A stretch of DNA of 64,000 nucleotides. It comes from Diphasiastrum complanatum. Its lineage: Eukaryota; Streptophyta; Lycopodiopsida; Lycopodiales; Lycopodiaceae. The stretch lies in NCBI GenBank assembly GCA_029204225.1, contig CM055101.1, forward strand, positions 7,380,429 to 7,444,428, read 5' to 3'. Below are positions 34,680 to 45,668 of the stretch, one piece after another. Position 1 is the first letter of the stretch. Each line of letters begins with the position of its first letter. The translations under genes and the position numbers were made by a program. Under the pieces are notes generated by a model that had not been told where the DNA came from, did not search any database, and saw nothing but the letters and a program-made list of their open reading frames with translations.

Positions 34680-35203
34680 CCTACTTTATAGGACCTACAC
34701 CTAAGTTTAAGGTGAAAATTTGACCAACTAGCTACCTACCAAGCATAACTCTAGGAAATAGACTAGGGTTTCATTTTAGGTCAAGGAGAGTGAGTTAACT
34801 TCCTTATTACATGCTGGAAATCCACCTAACTTCAAGAAGGAAGTCGAATTTGGTATGTATTCCCTCTCTCCATAGTGAGAAGATAGAAAATTTTTGGAGC
34901 TCATTGGCAATCTCAAGCTAGTTCACTATGTACATTGAGTTTTTGTGATCCAAATGAAACCAAATCAGTTTCTACTTGTTTCTCAGGTTGAAGGCCGTAC
35001 TACAGCCTGTAGTACACACATGTGGGCTCGGATTTCAATGTTTATCAATGCTTTTGATTGTTAATGCTTGTTGTTTGTCAAATTGCCAATCTAGATCAAC
35101 TTTTTTGTGTCTAGTTTTTTGATAGATTGTTAAGCAAGCATCCAATCACTCTTGTGGATCTTTTGTAGATCCATTTATGGTCCTAAAGTATAGTACTTTC
35201 ACA
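34680..35203 (+). repeat. Copia A#2 5' LTR, remaining 524 bp
   Basis: It starts inside the LTR at cctactttatagg, runs to the terminal CTTTCACA and is followed by the primer site TGGTATCAGAGCC at 35204-35216. The missing 5' part lies inverted at 25581-25762. Confidence 0.95.
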
Positions 35204-35634
35204 TGGTATCAGAGCCAAGAGCATAAGCCATTGATCTAATGCAAATCCATTTTTAGCAAGTTTTGGTGCTAAAAGCTAGTATTGAGAGGGCAAGCTAGAA
35301 TCTTGATTTTGGTGAGGAGATTTGATCCCAAACTTGGTAGGGGTCCAAATCCGTACTGTCCACATGTGTGGGCACCTCTGAACCTGCATTTAATGCATGG
35401 TATTCATTTGATCCAAAAAAATTCAATTTGTGAGCTATTGGTGTAATTTTTGGTGGAGGTCCTAGGATAATCTACCAAGATCATTTGCCATTGATTAGAT
35501 TTGAATTTGTTTCATGGAATCTAATTAATCTAGGCTGAGTTCAAGTCCTATTAAGGTTAAAAACAGGTCTTGAAAGTACACCAAGAAGGAAGAAAGAGAT
35601 TAAGTCATTTTTTTGTCCAAAAATAGCCAAAATT

Positions 35635-35980
35635 GGCAAGATTTGATTGTAAGTAGATATCACATCATCTTATCTTCATTCCAACTTTGTGAGGGAGTGC
35701 TAGAACTGAGATTATAAGTCCATTTGTTGGATTAGAAATTTAATTTGAGTGAAAAACTACAAGAGAGAGACCTTAGTGAGTTTCTAGAGACAATCAAATC
35801 CATTTCTTGGCAAGATTTGTTTGAAAGTAGCTTTCACTTCATCTTATCTTCATTCCAGCTTTGTGAGGGAGTGATAGAACTGTGATTATAAGTCCATTTG
35901 TTGGATTAGAAATCAAATTTGAGTGAAACACTGCAAGTGTGAGACCTTTGTGAGTTTCAAGTCAATCAAATCTATTTCTT
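35635..35980 (+). repeat. Tandem duplication in the A#2 leader
   Basis: Two units, 35635-35808 and 35809-35980, each starting ggcaagattt and ending in a caatcaaatc / atttctt block. They end 22 bases before the gag ATG at 36003. Confidence 0.87.
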
Positions 35981-36002
35981 GTTTGTAGAAGTCACTAGTA
36001 AG

Positions 36003-38159
36003 ATGGGATCTGCTGGAGCATACCTTCTAGAAGCTAGTGAGAGGTTGAATTCTACAAATTATGCTATTTGGAAGGTTAGAATGGAGTCACTATTGGTGCT
36101 CCAAGACCTTTATGAGTTCTTGATTGAAGATGAAGATGAACCTCTAGGTGCACAGGAGTTAGCTAGATACAAGAAGAGATCTAGGCTTGCACTTCATTGT
36201 GTGAAGATGAATGTGAGCAATGATTTGTTGAGAGAAGTATCAGCTTGTACTAATGCTAAAGAGGCTTGGGAGTCTTTAAAATCAATCTATGAGTCTAGCA
36301 ACACTTCTAGAGTTCTTATGCTTAGAAATCAAATTTTGCAAAGCATGAGAAGAATTGAGGAGAGTGCACAGGATTATGTACTCAGAATCAAGTCTCTAAA
36401 TAGGGAGTTGGCTTCCATTGGAGAGAAGATTCATGATGGAGAGCTTGTACAAATTGTCCTTAATGGTCTAGGAGATGACTTTGAAAATTTGGTCCAAAGT
36501 TTTGCCATCCAAGACACTTTGCCAACTATAGAAAAACTTCACAGTGTATTAGTGGCTGAAGACTGTAGGATGCTCCATGCAAAATCTAGGATGAGTTCCT
36601 TGTCGTTGCAGGATGGTGATGAGAAAGCCAATTTCTCATTCAAGGGCAGAAAGAAGACCAATGGAAAGAAGAAGCATCCAAAGGAGGCCAAAGAAGAGGA
36701 TGATGCATCAAGCTCAAAGGACAAGTCAAAGCAAAAATGCTTCTTTTGTGGAAAGAAGGGGCATTATGCATCTGAATGCTACAAGAGGCTAAGAGCACAA
36801 GTGGAGGAGGACAAACAAGGAAACCTTGCAAAGGAGGAGGAGGAGGATGAAGTAGATGTATTCTTGATGGCATCTACATCCTCACCAACAAGCAATAGCA
36901 ATTCAAGAGACAATTGGTGGATTGACAGTGGGGCTAGCTCCCACATGTCTTGTGAAAAGGACTTTTTCTCAACCTTACACTCATTCAATGATGCTAAAAA
37001 GTTTGTCTTTACTGAAAATGATGAAGAGTGTAGGATAGATGGTGTTGGCACCATCTCTTTGTGTCTAGAATCCTCAAAATGAATGGATCTAGAAAATGTC
37101 CTTTATGTACCATCAATCACCAAGAACATGCTTAGTGTTGGTTTACTCTTAGAAAGTGGTTTGGATGTCCACTTTAAGCATGGTGTTTGTTTCATCTTGA
37201 AGAATGATGTTTGCATTGCAAAGGGATTTAAACATGGAAGATTGTTTAAGTTGGAAGCTAGTGTTGCTTTTGAAAGAATGAGCTTGGCAAAGGAGGAGAT
37301 CACTCAAGAGGAGATCTTGGCAAAGTGTGATCTTGCTTGCATTGAGGAGGAGCATCAAAAGGAGGAAGATCTTGAGGATCAGCCTCAAAGCATGAGAGTT
37401 CCAAGGGAGTCCTCAATGACAATGGCCGAGTCATCAAATTGCATGCAAATTGTCCATTCAAGTGTGCATCTTGCAAGGGTGGTGAGCATTGGAGAGTCTA
37501 CTATCTTTGAATACTTTTTGGAAAGTATTAGTAGACATGAGGTGACTTGTTTCTTACCTTTAAGATTCATGGTGTTTATTACTTTGTATGACAAGACAAT
37601 GAAATGGGATGCTTTGAAATCTACATTTGTTGTTGATAAAGCAATTTCATTGGATAACTATTTTTGTAATAGTTTGAATAGTGTCATAAAAGATGAAACA
37701 TCATTTGTATTGGAAATCTTTGGGTCCACATGCTTTGAGCATGATCATTCCAATGTAAGGACCAAAGATTATCCTATTTCAATGATAGGAATAATGGTAG
37801 TGTTTTGCTCTTCAAGTAGAGATTGTAGAATCTACTTGTTTTCAGCCAAAGAATTTGTCAATGGTGGAAATGTGATCTTTCAAGAGTGGAAGATTTGTAA
37901 ACTTGAAGAAGCACCTTTGGATCAACACCTTATTCAATTCATTGATGGTTTGAAGTCAAGTCAAGTGGAGGAGCAAGCTCAAGACCCGAGGACTCCAAGA
38001 AGAACCTTGAGTATCAAGATGGAGCCATCTAGGCTCAAACAAATGGATCAAGCAAGACAAGTTGTCTTTGGCAACATTATTTATGCACTTAATATTTTAA
38101 TTGATGTATCTTCAAGTGCACAAAATGCCTTGGAATCTATGGCTTGGCATGATGTTTAG
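36003..38159 (+). pseudogene. Gag-protease-degenerate-integrase frame of copia A#2
   Basis: ATG at 36003 starts MGSAGAYLLEASERLN. Gag, an intact CCHC knuckle (CFFCGKKGHYASEC) and the protease motif WWIDSGASSHM follow. One nonsense codon (TGA at 37080-37082, where A#1 has TGC) interrupts the frame, which then stays open to 38159. The integrase-derived part lacks the acidic residues exactly as in A#1 and ends in the same linker (LESMAWHDV). A short RT-end relic lies downstream (MEHLVRDPLRGGERSFMDII, about 38190-38250), showing that RT was removed by internal deletion. Confidence 0.87.
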
Positions 38160-38369
38160 TTTTGAAGTGTGCTACATGTATATAGACACATTTATGGAAC
38201 ATCTTGTAAGGGATCCTCTAAGAGGTGGTGAAAGATCCTTCATGGACATCATTCTCTATTGGAGTCTCAAAAGTTCCTTCTTTGTAGCTGGATTTTTTAG
38301 ACACTTCTAAAAGCTTTCATTGATCTATCAAGAGAGTTGTAAATAGATCAAGCTAAATTTGAGGAGGAG

Positions 38370-39070
38370 TGTGAAGAATTGCCAAAAATTGGCAAATCTA
38401 GCTTGATCAAAAACCATGTAGAATAGTGTAAATTGTGTACACAAGTGGGTCCCGCACATGTGAGGCCATGATGCCACATGGGAAACCCATCCTAATGTAG
38501 GTTAGGTCAAGTCAAGAGAGTTGGTCATGTCTATTTGGTGGTCATCCCTACTTTATAGGACCTACACCTAAGTTTAAGGTGAAAATTTGACCAACTAGCT
38601 ACCTACCAAGCATAACTCTAGGAAATAGACTAGGGTTTCATTTTAGGTCAAGGATAGTGAGTTAACTTCCTTATTACATGCTGGAAATCCACCTAACTTC
38701 AAGAAGGAAGTCGAATTTGGTATGTATTCCCTCTCTCCATAGTGAGAAGATAGAAAATTTTTGGAGCTCATTGTCAATCTCAAGCTAGTTCACTATGTAC
38801 ATTGAGTTTTTGTGATCCAAATGAAACCAAATCAATTTCTACTTGTTTCTCAGGTTGAAGGCCGTACTACAGCCTGTAGTACACACGTGTGGGCTCGGAT
38901 TTCAATGTTTATCAATGCTTTTGATTGTTAATGCTTGTTGTTTGTCAAATTGCCAATCTAGATCAACTTTTTTGTGTCTAGTTTTTTGATAGATTGTTAA
39001 GCAAGCATCCAATCACTCTTGTGGATCTTTTGTAGATCCATTTATGGTCCTAAAGTACAGTACTTTCACA
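38370..39070 (+). repeat. 3' LTR of copia A#2
   Basis: 701 bp, preceded by the purine tract tttgaggaggag and followed by ccact (39071-39075), which pairs with agtgg at 25763-25767 once the inversion is undone. CACACGTGTG at 38882-38891. Confidence 0.96.
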
Positions 39071-39566
39071 CCACTAACTAGTTTAGCTACATTTTAGCTA
39101 TTTTCTTGCCTTTTAGAGTAGTTTAAGTAGATTTGTGGGAGTTAGAGTTAGTTTTCTGTATTTTTTGTGTTTGGACTGTTCACAGCTAGCGGAGGAGGTG
39201 TGAGAGGGTAGAGGAAGCCTTGAACAATCTCTAAGGGATTGAAACCCAAACCAACCATCCAAAAAACTCAAAAAACACACCAATCTGTATTTTGGAGGGA
39301 AAAAGAGCCAAAAAACTCATTTTTGCACAGCCAACCCTCGCACAAGATAACCCTCACAGCCTAGATCAGTGGAAAGATCTACAACAGATCCAACTACTGT
39401 CAAAATCTCAAGTCAATCAGTGCAAGGAGTAAAAAGTTATCAAGGAAAAACCATCGTAAAAGCCCTAAAATTCACTTCCGGCTGATCATATCAATCGAAT
39501 CCTTGAAGATCCTAATGTATAAACAAGATCCAAACACTTTGGGACCCACCATCGGATGAATCTGAG
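39071..39566 (+). other. Ty3 G#2 leader, continuation
   Basis: It matches the leader of G#1 (aactagtttag..., ttggactgttcacagctagc) but nearly all of the complementary-repeat array present in G#1 is missing; the sequence jumps near 39322 to the ccaaccctcgcac end of the array. No gene. Confidence 0.8.
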
Positions 39567-40770
39567 ATGGGGACGATCAATAGCACGAAGGATAGCAAAT
39601 CAGGCACCACACCTTCTCAGATTAGCAGCTGTGCAACAAGAGGCAGATTCAGAACTAGCACCAATGGATCCAATAGGCTAACCTGTACCTTGCAAGCAGT
39701 CCGGAGAGCACCATGGATGGAAAAATCAAAATATGACAGATCATCAGATTCCAGATCTACGAGCAAGCTTGTGAAATCTACGACCAACGGACACTTGCGG
39801 AGAAGCTGATGCTTTATCTATGTCCTTATTGGCAGTGGCTCAGGATTGGTTTTTCAATCTGTTAGAGGAAGAGAAATCCACCTGGGAAGTGGTTAAAGTG
39901 GCTCTCATTATGCGCTTTAAACCAAGAAGATTCTTGGACGACCCATTTCTCTTGTTGAGCAAAGTCAAGATGGGAAAACAAGAAAGGGTCCGGGACTATA
40001 TTGAACAGGTCAAACATCTATGATCTGAGTGCACTACAGTCCTAACTCCCGATCATGTGGTGATCATGTGGTTCCTAGCCGGATTACCACGAAGCATCAG
40101 AAAAGAACTGAAACGATGGGAGCAACACGCTACTCTACAAGAAGTGATGGAAGATGCCATCAGGGAAGAGGATGAGGGATCTGACGACGAATATCCTTCC
40201 ACCCACACTCTTACTCCCTTGATCGCATCATCATCATCAAACACATCCGCTTTATCCACAGAACTGTTGTTGGAACAAATGACAAAATTACACAAACATC
40301 AGATGGAACAACTAACGGCGCACTTTGACCAGAAACTGAAGGCCTTACAGGGAACTGTAGTAGTAACTCCACATCAACCGAAACCAAACCAGCTGTAGTA
40401 TCCTCGACGAGAAAATGTATGGTGTTCAGTATGCATGCAAAACCATACAACGAACGATTGTCCAGTCCTAGAACAAAATCTGAGACTGATACATAGATTC
40501 TACCATCTGTGCAATGAAACATTGCATGATATGACATTTTGTCCGTTTACCCCCAGGGTTGTTCAATAGAAGAGAAGTCCTTATCAGACTTCTTATCCTT
40601 ATCATCAAGAGGCACATAACATGGCACCAAGGTACGGCGCACCCAATCAACCACAATGCATGGCCTTACCTGCTCCACCAGGGCCAACCAATCAACAAGT
40701 GGCCCATGTAAATATGACAGCAGCGGAACAAGACATGCAAATGCCACCTCAACCTGAGCAGCAGCAACAA
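39567..40770 (+). pseudogene. Ty3 G#2 gag
   Basis: Homologous to G#1 gag without the solo LTR: WFFNLLEEEKSTWEVVKVAL, RVRDYIEQVKHL, FLAGLPRSIRKELKRWEQH, EDAIREEDEGSDDE, then the Cys/His region (near 40430-40550). Stops and frame changes interrupt it (for example near 39810, 40021 and 40396). It ends in a Gln/Pro-rich tail (PPQPEQQQQASS). Confidence 0.75.
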
Positions 40771-42209
40771 GCTTCGAGCCCTATATCATGACTACCACCA
40801 ATATCATTCAGCCACTCTCATCGTCTACTATAATGCAGCCTTGGCACATTATAATGACATTGTCCAAGATCCATCCATCAAGCGTCCGTGCCAGATTTCT
40901 GACTTTCCATTCATCGAGTCCGCCTCCACTTTCGATTACCACCAACTTTAGCTAACTTTTTCTCACTTCGACCTCAAAACTAGCGGAGATGCACCTTCGA
41001 CCAGGATCTTCAATATGCCTCCCAGGCCGAAGACACCTCCTCTCTAAATTGATCCTAACATGCCCACTCTCAAGCTAGCAACTCGTCCTCATACCCTCTC
41101 ACCATCTCACGCCATCTCAGCACCTCGCGCAAGTTCCCCTCCTCGTGCTTCTTCCCCACCTCTCACCTCCTCTTCACCTCCCAAATTTGATCTTCCATCA
41201 ACTTCCACCGTTACTCCTCAACCAATGGATAACCTCCCTGATCTTGTGGCAGTGCACAAACACTAGTATAATAAAGTTTTTATGGGACCTGATTCAAAAC
41301 AGTCGGCGATCTTCGAAGTTAAATATCCAAATGTCATGACAAGGGGTGGCTATACACTACTGGGAAAGCTCAAGGAGCTACTAAAAAAGAAGCCAACCGA
41401 TATCCTTTCACTCCTGCATCCAACACTAGAGTAGAGGAAGGTGGCACTCCTACACAACCCAGAGCTCATCAGATAATACCTTACAGCTCCTACGATTTTA
41501 CGGGCAGATCCAGTGTACTTGATCAGCCTTGCAGACTCCCAGCGTCAAGGCCTACAATTGGCCAATCATAAAGTCAAGAAAGGCTTTGACCATCGATTTT
41601 AAAAGAGCACTCAACCGCTTCCTGACTGACGTGGCTAACTCTCCAGATCCCATTGTACTGAAAGCCTATTACCATGTGGAGACCTTACTGACCGTTGCCA
41701 AGGTGGATACCAGGTGGGATATGTGTTTTGGAGAGGATTCAGCTCAAATAAAGCCTTCAAAATGATAGCCATCATGGATCGAATTCCCTTGTACCGGACC
41801 TACCATCGCTTGTCCTCAACGTCCTCTGTCAATATAGCGAGGCTGAAAAGATGGTACAAGATAGGCTTCCTTGGAAATATGCACCCGACATTCAGCCCAA
41901 TCCGCTCGCAATCCACAATGCGCAGCCAATTGTGGTCACGTTTTGTCCGTACAGTTACAAAAACCTATTTGAAAGAACCGCGATGCCAAAGATGCGAAGG
42001 GCCAACAACTAGAAAGGGCTCCCTGAAGCATATATCCCACCTTGTATTTTTCTCAAAAAAAAAAAGAGAGAGAGAGAGAGAAAGAAATCCAAAAAAAGCA
42101 TTCCGGGTTTCAACTTTATTTTTCTTTTTTTTACTTTTCTAAATTTTGTTTTTCCTTATTCCCTTGTACATACCTCTCAATTTGTTTTTCCTTATTCTCC
42201 TATACATAC
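40771..42209 (+). pseudogene. Decayed coding-like region of unknown function in Ty3 G#2
   Basis: Its composition is more GC-rich and codon-like than the surroundings. A Ser/Pro-rich stretch (ASSPPRASSPPLTSSSPPKF) and fragments such as MTRGGYTLLGKLKELLKKK and GGYQVGYVFWRGFSSNKAF are visible, but frames are broken repeatedly. It has no counterpart in G#1. It may be an extra ORF or protease region of G, or an older insertion. It ends in an A-run/GA-run (42054-42083) and AT-rich DNA ahead of LTR D. Confidence 0.4.
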
Positions 42210-43042
42210 TGTGAAAAATGCAAAAATAAGCTTGGTAGAGGCCAAAAATCATGTATATAGGATGATTACACATGTGTGGAGCCTGTTCTCACATGTGGAA
42301 ATAGTGTACTTGTCATGTACCATAATCATATAGGTTGTACATATGATTTAATTCAAGTTCTAGTGGCTAAAAAGGCCAAAAACTAGTTTTCTAGACATAT
42401 GACACATGGCATCAATCTATTGATTGCATGAGCCACATCCTTTGGTTAGGTGTCACATCCCATGTGTAGAGGACAGATCACATGTGTGGAATAAGCTGAA
42501 GTAGATGAATTTTGACTTCTAGAAGATTTTCAAGTAGATCTCCATATAGAAGGAAAATGGACCAAAAGTGCTCAAAATAGAAGGTTTTGTCCAAGTGTCA
42601 GTTTTGCATGATGAATCATCATATGACAAAGCACCTTCACACATGTGGGATCAAAGGGATGATCAGTACCATGAGCTCCCACTTATTGTATATATAGAGC
42701 CACATTTGGCCATAATCATTGTGAGACACCAATCTTGGTTTTGGAAGCAATTTTGAGTGATTCTCTCCATTTGTCTACATTTGTTTTGATTGTTTTGAGG
42801 TGCTATCAATGTGTACTTGATTTTCAGGTTGGAGTCCATACTTAGACAGGGTTTCACACGTGGAAAACCAAAAAGTACACCTACCTTCAATTAATGATTG
42901 TTCTTGTTAGGATTTTGTGTCTAGAATTGATCTAGATTGATCTTAATCTCAAGTAGATTGATAGATCAAGTAATCTGACAACCAATCCCTTTTGAGGATC
43001 AGATTAGGATCCACTCTTGGTCCTTTTTGTACTTTTTCCACA
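42210..43042 (+). repeat. 5' LTR of copia D
   Basis: 833 bp, TGTGAAAAATGC...TTTTTCCACA, followed directly by TGGTATCAGAGCC (43043). TATA-like tatatatag near 42699; a CACACGTGG variant of the shared palindrome near 42857. The left flank is catac; no matching right flank was found. Confidence 0.82.
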
Positions 43043-43310
43043 TGGTATCAGAGCCTAGTACAAGAGGTTTTGTTTAAATTGATAGGGTTAATCCAAATCA
43101 AAGCCAAAATTAGCAGTTTTTTGGAAACTAGTCAAATTTTGTGTAGCGAGTTGGATTTGATACTTTTCACATGTGTGAGGCCGTACAGCTCCGATTTTGA
43201 CTAAGAAATTTCAAAAATTTGTAGAATTTGACTCACATACCCAATTTGAATGATTTTTGGTGCAAAATCAAGCATTTTCTATAGAGAATTTGACTTTGAT
43301 TGCTTTTTTA
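43043..43310 (+). other. Copia D primer site and leader
   Basis: The primer site is at 43043-43055. The leader breaks off into an RNase H fragment; gag and most of pol are absent. Confidence 0.7.
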
Positions 43311-43420
43311 GATTCAGATTTTGCAGGAGACAGGTTGGATAGGAAATCCACAAGTGCTTATACTATATTTCTTGGAGAAAATTTGGTTTCTTGGCTTTCA
43401 AAGAAGAAGGCAACCTATTA
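43311..43420 (+). pseudogene. Copia RNase H fragment
   Basis: DSDFAGDRLDRKSTSAYTIF and WLSKKK are readable; about 36 residues remain, then the sequence switches to an LTR end. Confidence 0.75.
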
Positions 43421-43546
43421 GTGTTTGCATCTCATTTTGTGTGTAGATGCTAATTTTTCTACATTGGTGAGATTGGTAGTGTATTTCTCTTTCTAACCAT
43501 AGATCATTCAAGTAGATTAGATCATAATGATCTAAAATCTTTCACA
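43421..43546 (+). repeat. 3' end of an E-like copia LTR with primer site
   Basis: It aligns with the end of the copia E LTR (gtttgcatctcattttgt..., ending ttcaca) and is followed by TGGTATCAGAGC at 43547 and a short leader to about 43688. Confidence 0.75.
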
Positions 43547-43688
43547 TGGTATCAGAGCTTGTGTTTCAGGTTATGAAGGAGGAAATCAGATCTATCAAAG
43601 ATTTGGTGAAGATATCAAGTCTAGAGCATGCTAGAGAGGATTCTACACCAAAATTGAGCTTTTTGCTTTTGTAGATCAAAACACTTTT

Positions 43689-44062
43689 CTTTATCATCTT
43701 GTGAAGCAGAATAGAAATCTCTTACAACCACAACAAAGGAGGTTTTATGGACCAAAAGGCTATTTTTGGAACTTAAGTATTATGCAAATGAAGATTTACC
43801 AATTATGAAGAATGATAACATTTCTGCTTAGGCTCTTGCAAATAATCCAATCTTTCATGCAAGGAGCAAGCATATTGAAGTGGCTCATCATTTTGTAAGA
43901 GAAAAAGTCATTGGAAGAGAGATCTCATTGGAGAATATTTCATCTTCAGATTGTGTTGCAGATCTTCTCACCAAGCCTCTACTCAAGAATGTCTTTATGA
44001 AGATGAGGTCTAATCTTTGGCCTAATTTCGAAATCTATGTTGATAGGAATATAAATTTTTAA
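43689..44062 (+). pseudogene. Copia RNase H C-terminal fragment
   Basis: LSSCEAE, TTTTKEVLW, ALANNPIFHARSKHIEVAHH, FVREKVIGREISLE and CVADLLTKPLLKN are readable, with two in-frame stops. It closely resembles copia B RNase H. A purine tract (aaggag) and an LTR start follow at 44067. Confidence 0.8.
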
Positions 44063-44066
44063 GGAG

Positions 44067-44164
44067 TGTGAAGATTCTTAAAATATTATCTTCCTATCTT
44101 GAGTTTGGGGTCATGACCATGATAATTTCCACTAGATTTCATGTTTTACATATAAGGAGTGCGA
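44067..44164 (+). repeat. Start of a copia LTR, cut by the TRIM
   Basis: TGTGAAGATTC directly after the purine tract; only about 98 bp remain before the TRIM begins. It is not the same as LTRs A-E. Confidence 0.55.
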
Positions 44165-44193
44165 TGTTAGAAATCCATAATCATAATATGGAT

Positions 44194-44265
44194 GGACAGA
44201 CTAGGATTCAGACCCAGGACCTCCCTCATACCGGATGGGATGCTCTACCACTGAGCTATCCGCCC
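44194..44265 (-). tRNA. tRNA-like sequence in TRIM LTR (left)
   Basis: On the minus strand a full cloverleaf can be drawn: acceptor GGGCGGA with TCTGTCC (7 pairs, two wobble), D arm GCTC-AGTGGTA-GAGC, anticodon-type arm TCCCA-TCCGGTA-TGAGG (one mismatch), T arm CTGGG-TCTGAAT-CCTAG. Box A, TAGCTCAGTGG, matches the consensus fully; box B, GGTCTGAATCC, differs at two positions. U33 is not at its usual place and there is no T4 terminator close by, so it is a tRNA-derived pol III unit rather than a working tRNA gene. Confidence 0.6.
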
Positions 44266-44449
44266 TGTTTGTTCTCTCTAGAGTGTGGATTGATATTCCA
44301 ACACCCCCCCTCAAGCCACACTTGGTTGGGGTCCTAGCTGTCACCTGCCCCACAACTTGGGCCACCTAACCATGGCTTTGACACCAAGAACTGTTAGGTC
44401 TAACTTGGCTCTGATACCATGTTAGAAATCCATAAATCATAATATGGAT

Positions 44450-44521
44450 GGAAAGACTAGAATTCGAACCCAGGACCTCCCTCATATTGGATGGGATGCT
44501 CTACCACTGAGCTATCCGCCC
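44450..44521 (-). tRNA. tRNA-like sequence in TRIM LTR (right)
   Basis: The same 72-nt fold as in the other LTR, with box A TAGCTCAGTGG intact and box B GGTTCGAATTC (one mismatch). The T arm CTGGG-TTCGAAT-TCTAG pairs with wobble. The anticodon loop is TCCAATA here and TCCGGTA in the left copy. The acceptor stem has one mismatch. Confidence 0.6.
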
Positions 44522-44559
44522 TGTTTGATAGTTCTAGAGTGTGGATTAATATTCCAACA

Positions 44560-45369
44560 GGATCATCCACGACAGATCAAACGATAGATCGTCCAAGGCA
44601 AGCCAAGGGTGGTCACTATGATTCAAAGACGGATGTCGTGAGATGGACGGATGCATTAGCAATGATTGACTGCCAAGCATATCAATACGAATCAGATCCT
44701 GAACCCAGTACATCTTCAGCCAAATGTTACACCATGGATACACCAATTACATTTGGAATGAATATGATAAACGTAGCATGACTGTAAATGAAATCTATTG
44801 AGAATCCAGTGGACAATGGTTTAGTCCCTTGGCAACATGCTGTGACTTATAACAAGGAGATTGACTGACTGACGAGTATCACATGGACCCAGATCATTAC
44901 AGAATTAAGAAAGTACCAGTTCAACCACCGCAAAAATATGCTATGGTGAAATTTTCAAGGATAGATTTACCAAGGGCACCTACGAACAAAAAGAATCAGT
45001 TGAGGCAATGCTACAACCAGGTAATCTGATGGAGTGATCTACTCGAAGAAGCTATAGCTACAGTGGATGTTGATATTCGCAACCATGAGGCGAATGTCAC
45101 GCTAGTTCCGAACAAACACAACAAGGACAAATACATCAAAATGACAAAAAATGACAAAAAGAAGGTATTGGATTCCTTGAAGTCAATTACGATAAACTCT
45201 AATACAACATCATCCTCTTCTCATGTGACAAAAAATCAAAAGATGACCAGTCGGGCTAAGATCAATATGCTGAAGGAGGAATCTCGATGAGCACCAGTTC
45301 ATGAGCCTGAGACCTTCAAGAATTATACCTTGGACGGCGTGGTAATTATGATGCCGCAAGCCCAAACCT
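44560..45369 (+). pseudogene. Ty3 G#2 gag-pol spacer, continuation
   Basis: It matches G#1 from about 15171: acaaggagattga, the GTGGATGTTGATATTCGCAA block (45063) and the Lys-rich frame (45063-45290), up to gatgccgcaagccca where copia E begins. Its start (44560-44800) has a short open segment (HYDSKTDVVRWTDALAMIDC) with no counterpart in G#1. No protease motif was found. Confidence 0.65.
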
Positions 45370-45668
45370 GGTTCTACTACTCATTGGTGCACTATCTTGG
45401 TGTTATCTTGCAATCTTGTGTGTAGATTGTTTATTTATTGCTATTTTCGGTTCCACACGTGTGAAATACAGTAGGCTACTGTAATTGTACGGAAAAAAAA
45501 CATATTTTATGTTTTGGTTCATGTTTGATCAATATCTCTTAGAGTTTGCATCTCATTTTGTATGTAGATGCTGATTTTTCTACATTGGCAGGATTGTTGG
45601 TTTGCTCCTTATTGTAATTAAAGATCAGGGACATGGATTGGATCCTGAATGATCTGAAATCCTTCACA
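45370..45668 (+). repeat. 5' LTR of copia E, 3' part only
   Basis: It matches 50048-50141 of the 3' LTR at its start and continues through CACACGTGTG (45454-45463) to ccttcaca, followed by the primer site at 45669. About 350 bp of its 5' side is missing. Confidence 0.85.

Larger units (their letters stand above)
44165..44559 (-). mobile_element. TRIM with tRNA-like sequences in its LTRs
   Basis: A 395-bp element with two LTRs of 139 and 140 bp (44165-44303 and 44420-44559), both TGTT...AACA. The 116-bp interior holds a purine tract next to one LTR (minus strand ...TTGAGGGGGGG, complement of 44304-44313) and the Met-tRNA primer site next to the other (44407-44419, minus-strand TGGTATCAGAGCC). 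It has no coding capacity. Each LTR contains a 72-nt tRNA-like sequence on the element's sense strand. The flanking 5-mers (tgcga and ggatc) do not match, so one end was probably altered by recombination. It depends wholly on copia enzymes. Confidence 0.93.

Noticed and set aside
44194-44521. Two ordinary nuclear tRNA genes
   Set aside because: Both lie at the same position inside TRIM LTRs, have an anticodon arm mismatch and no normal U33, and show no pol III terminator nearby. They are better described as tRNA-derived LTR sequence.
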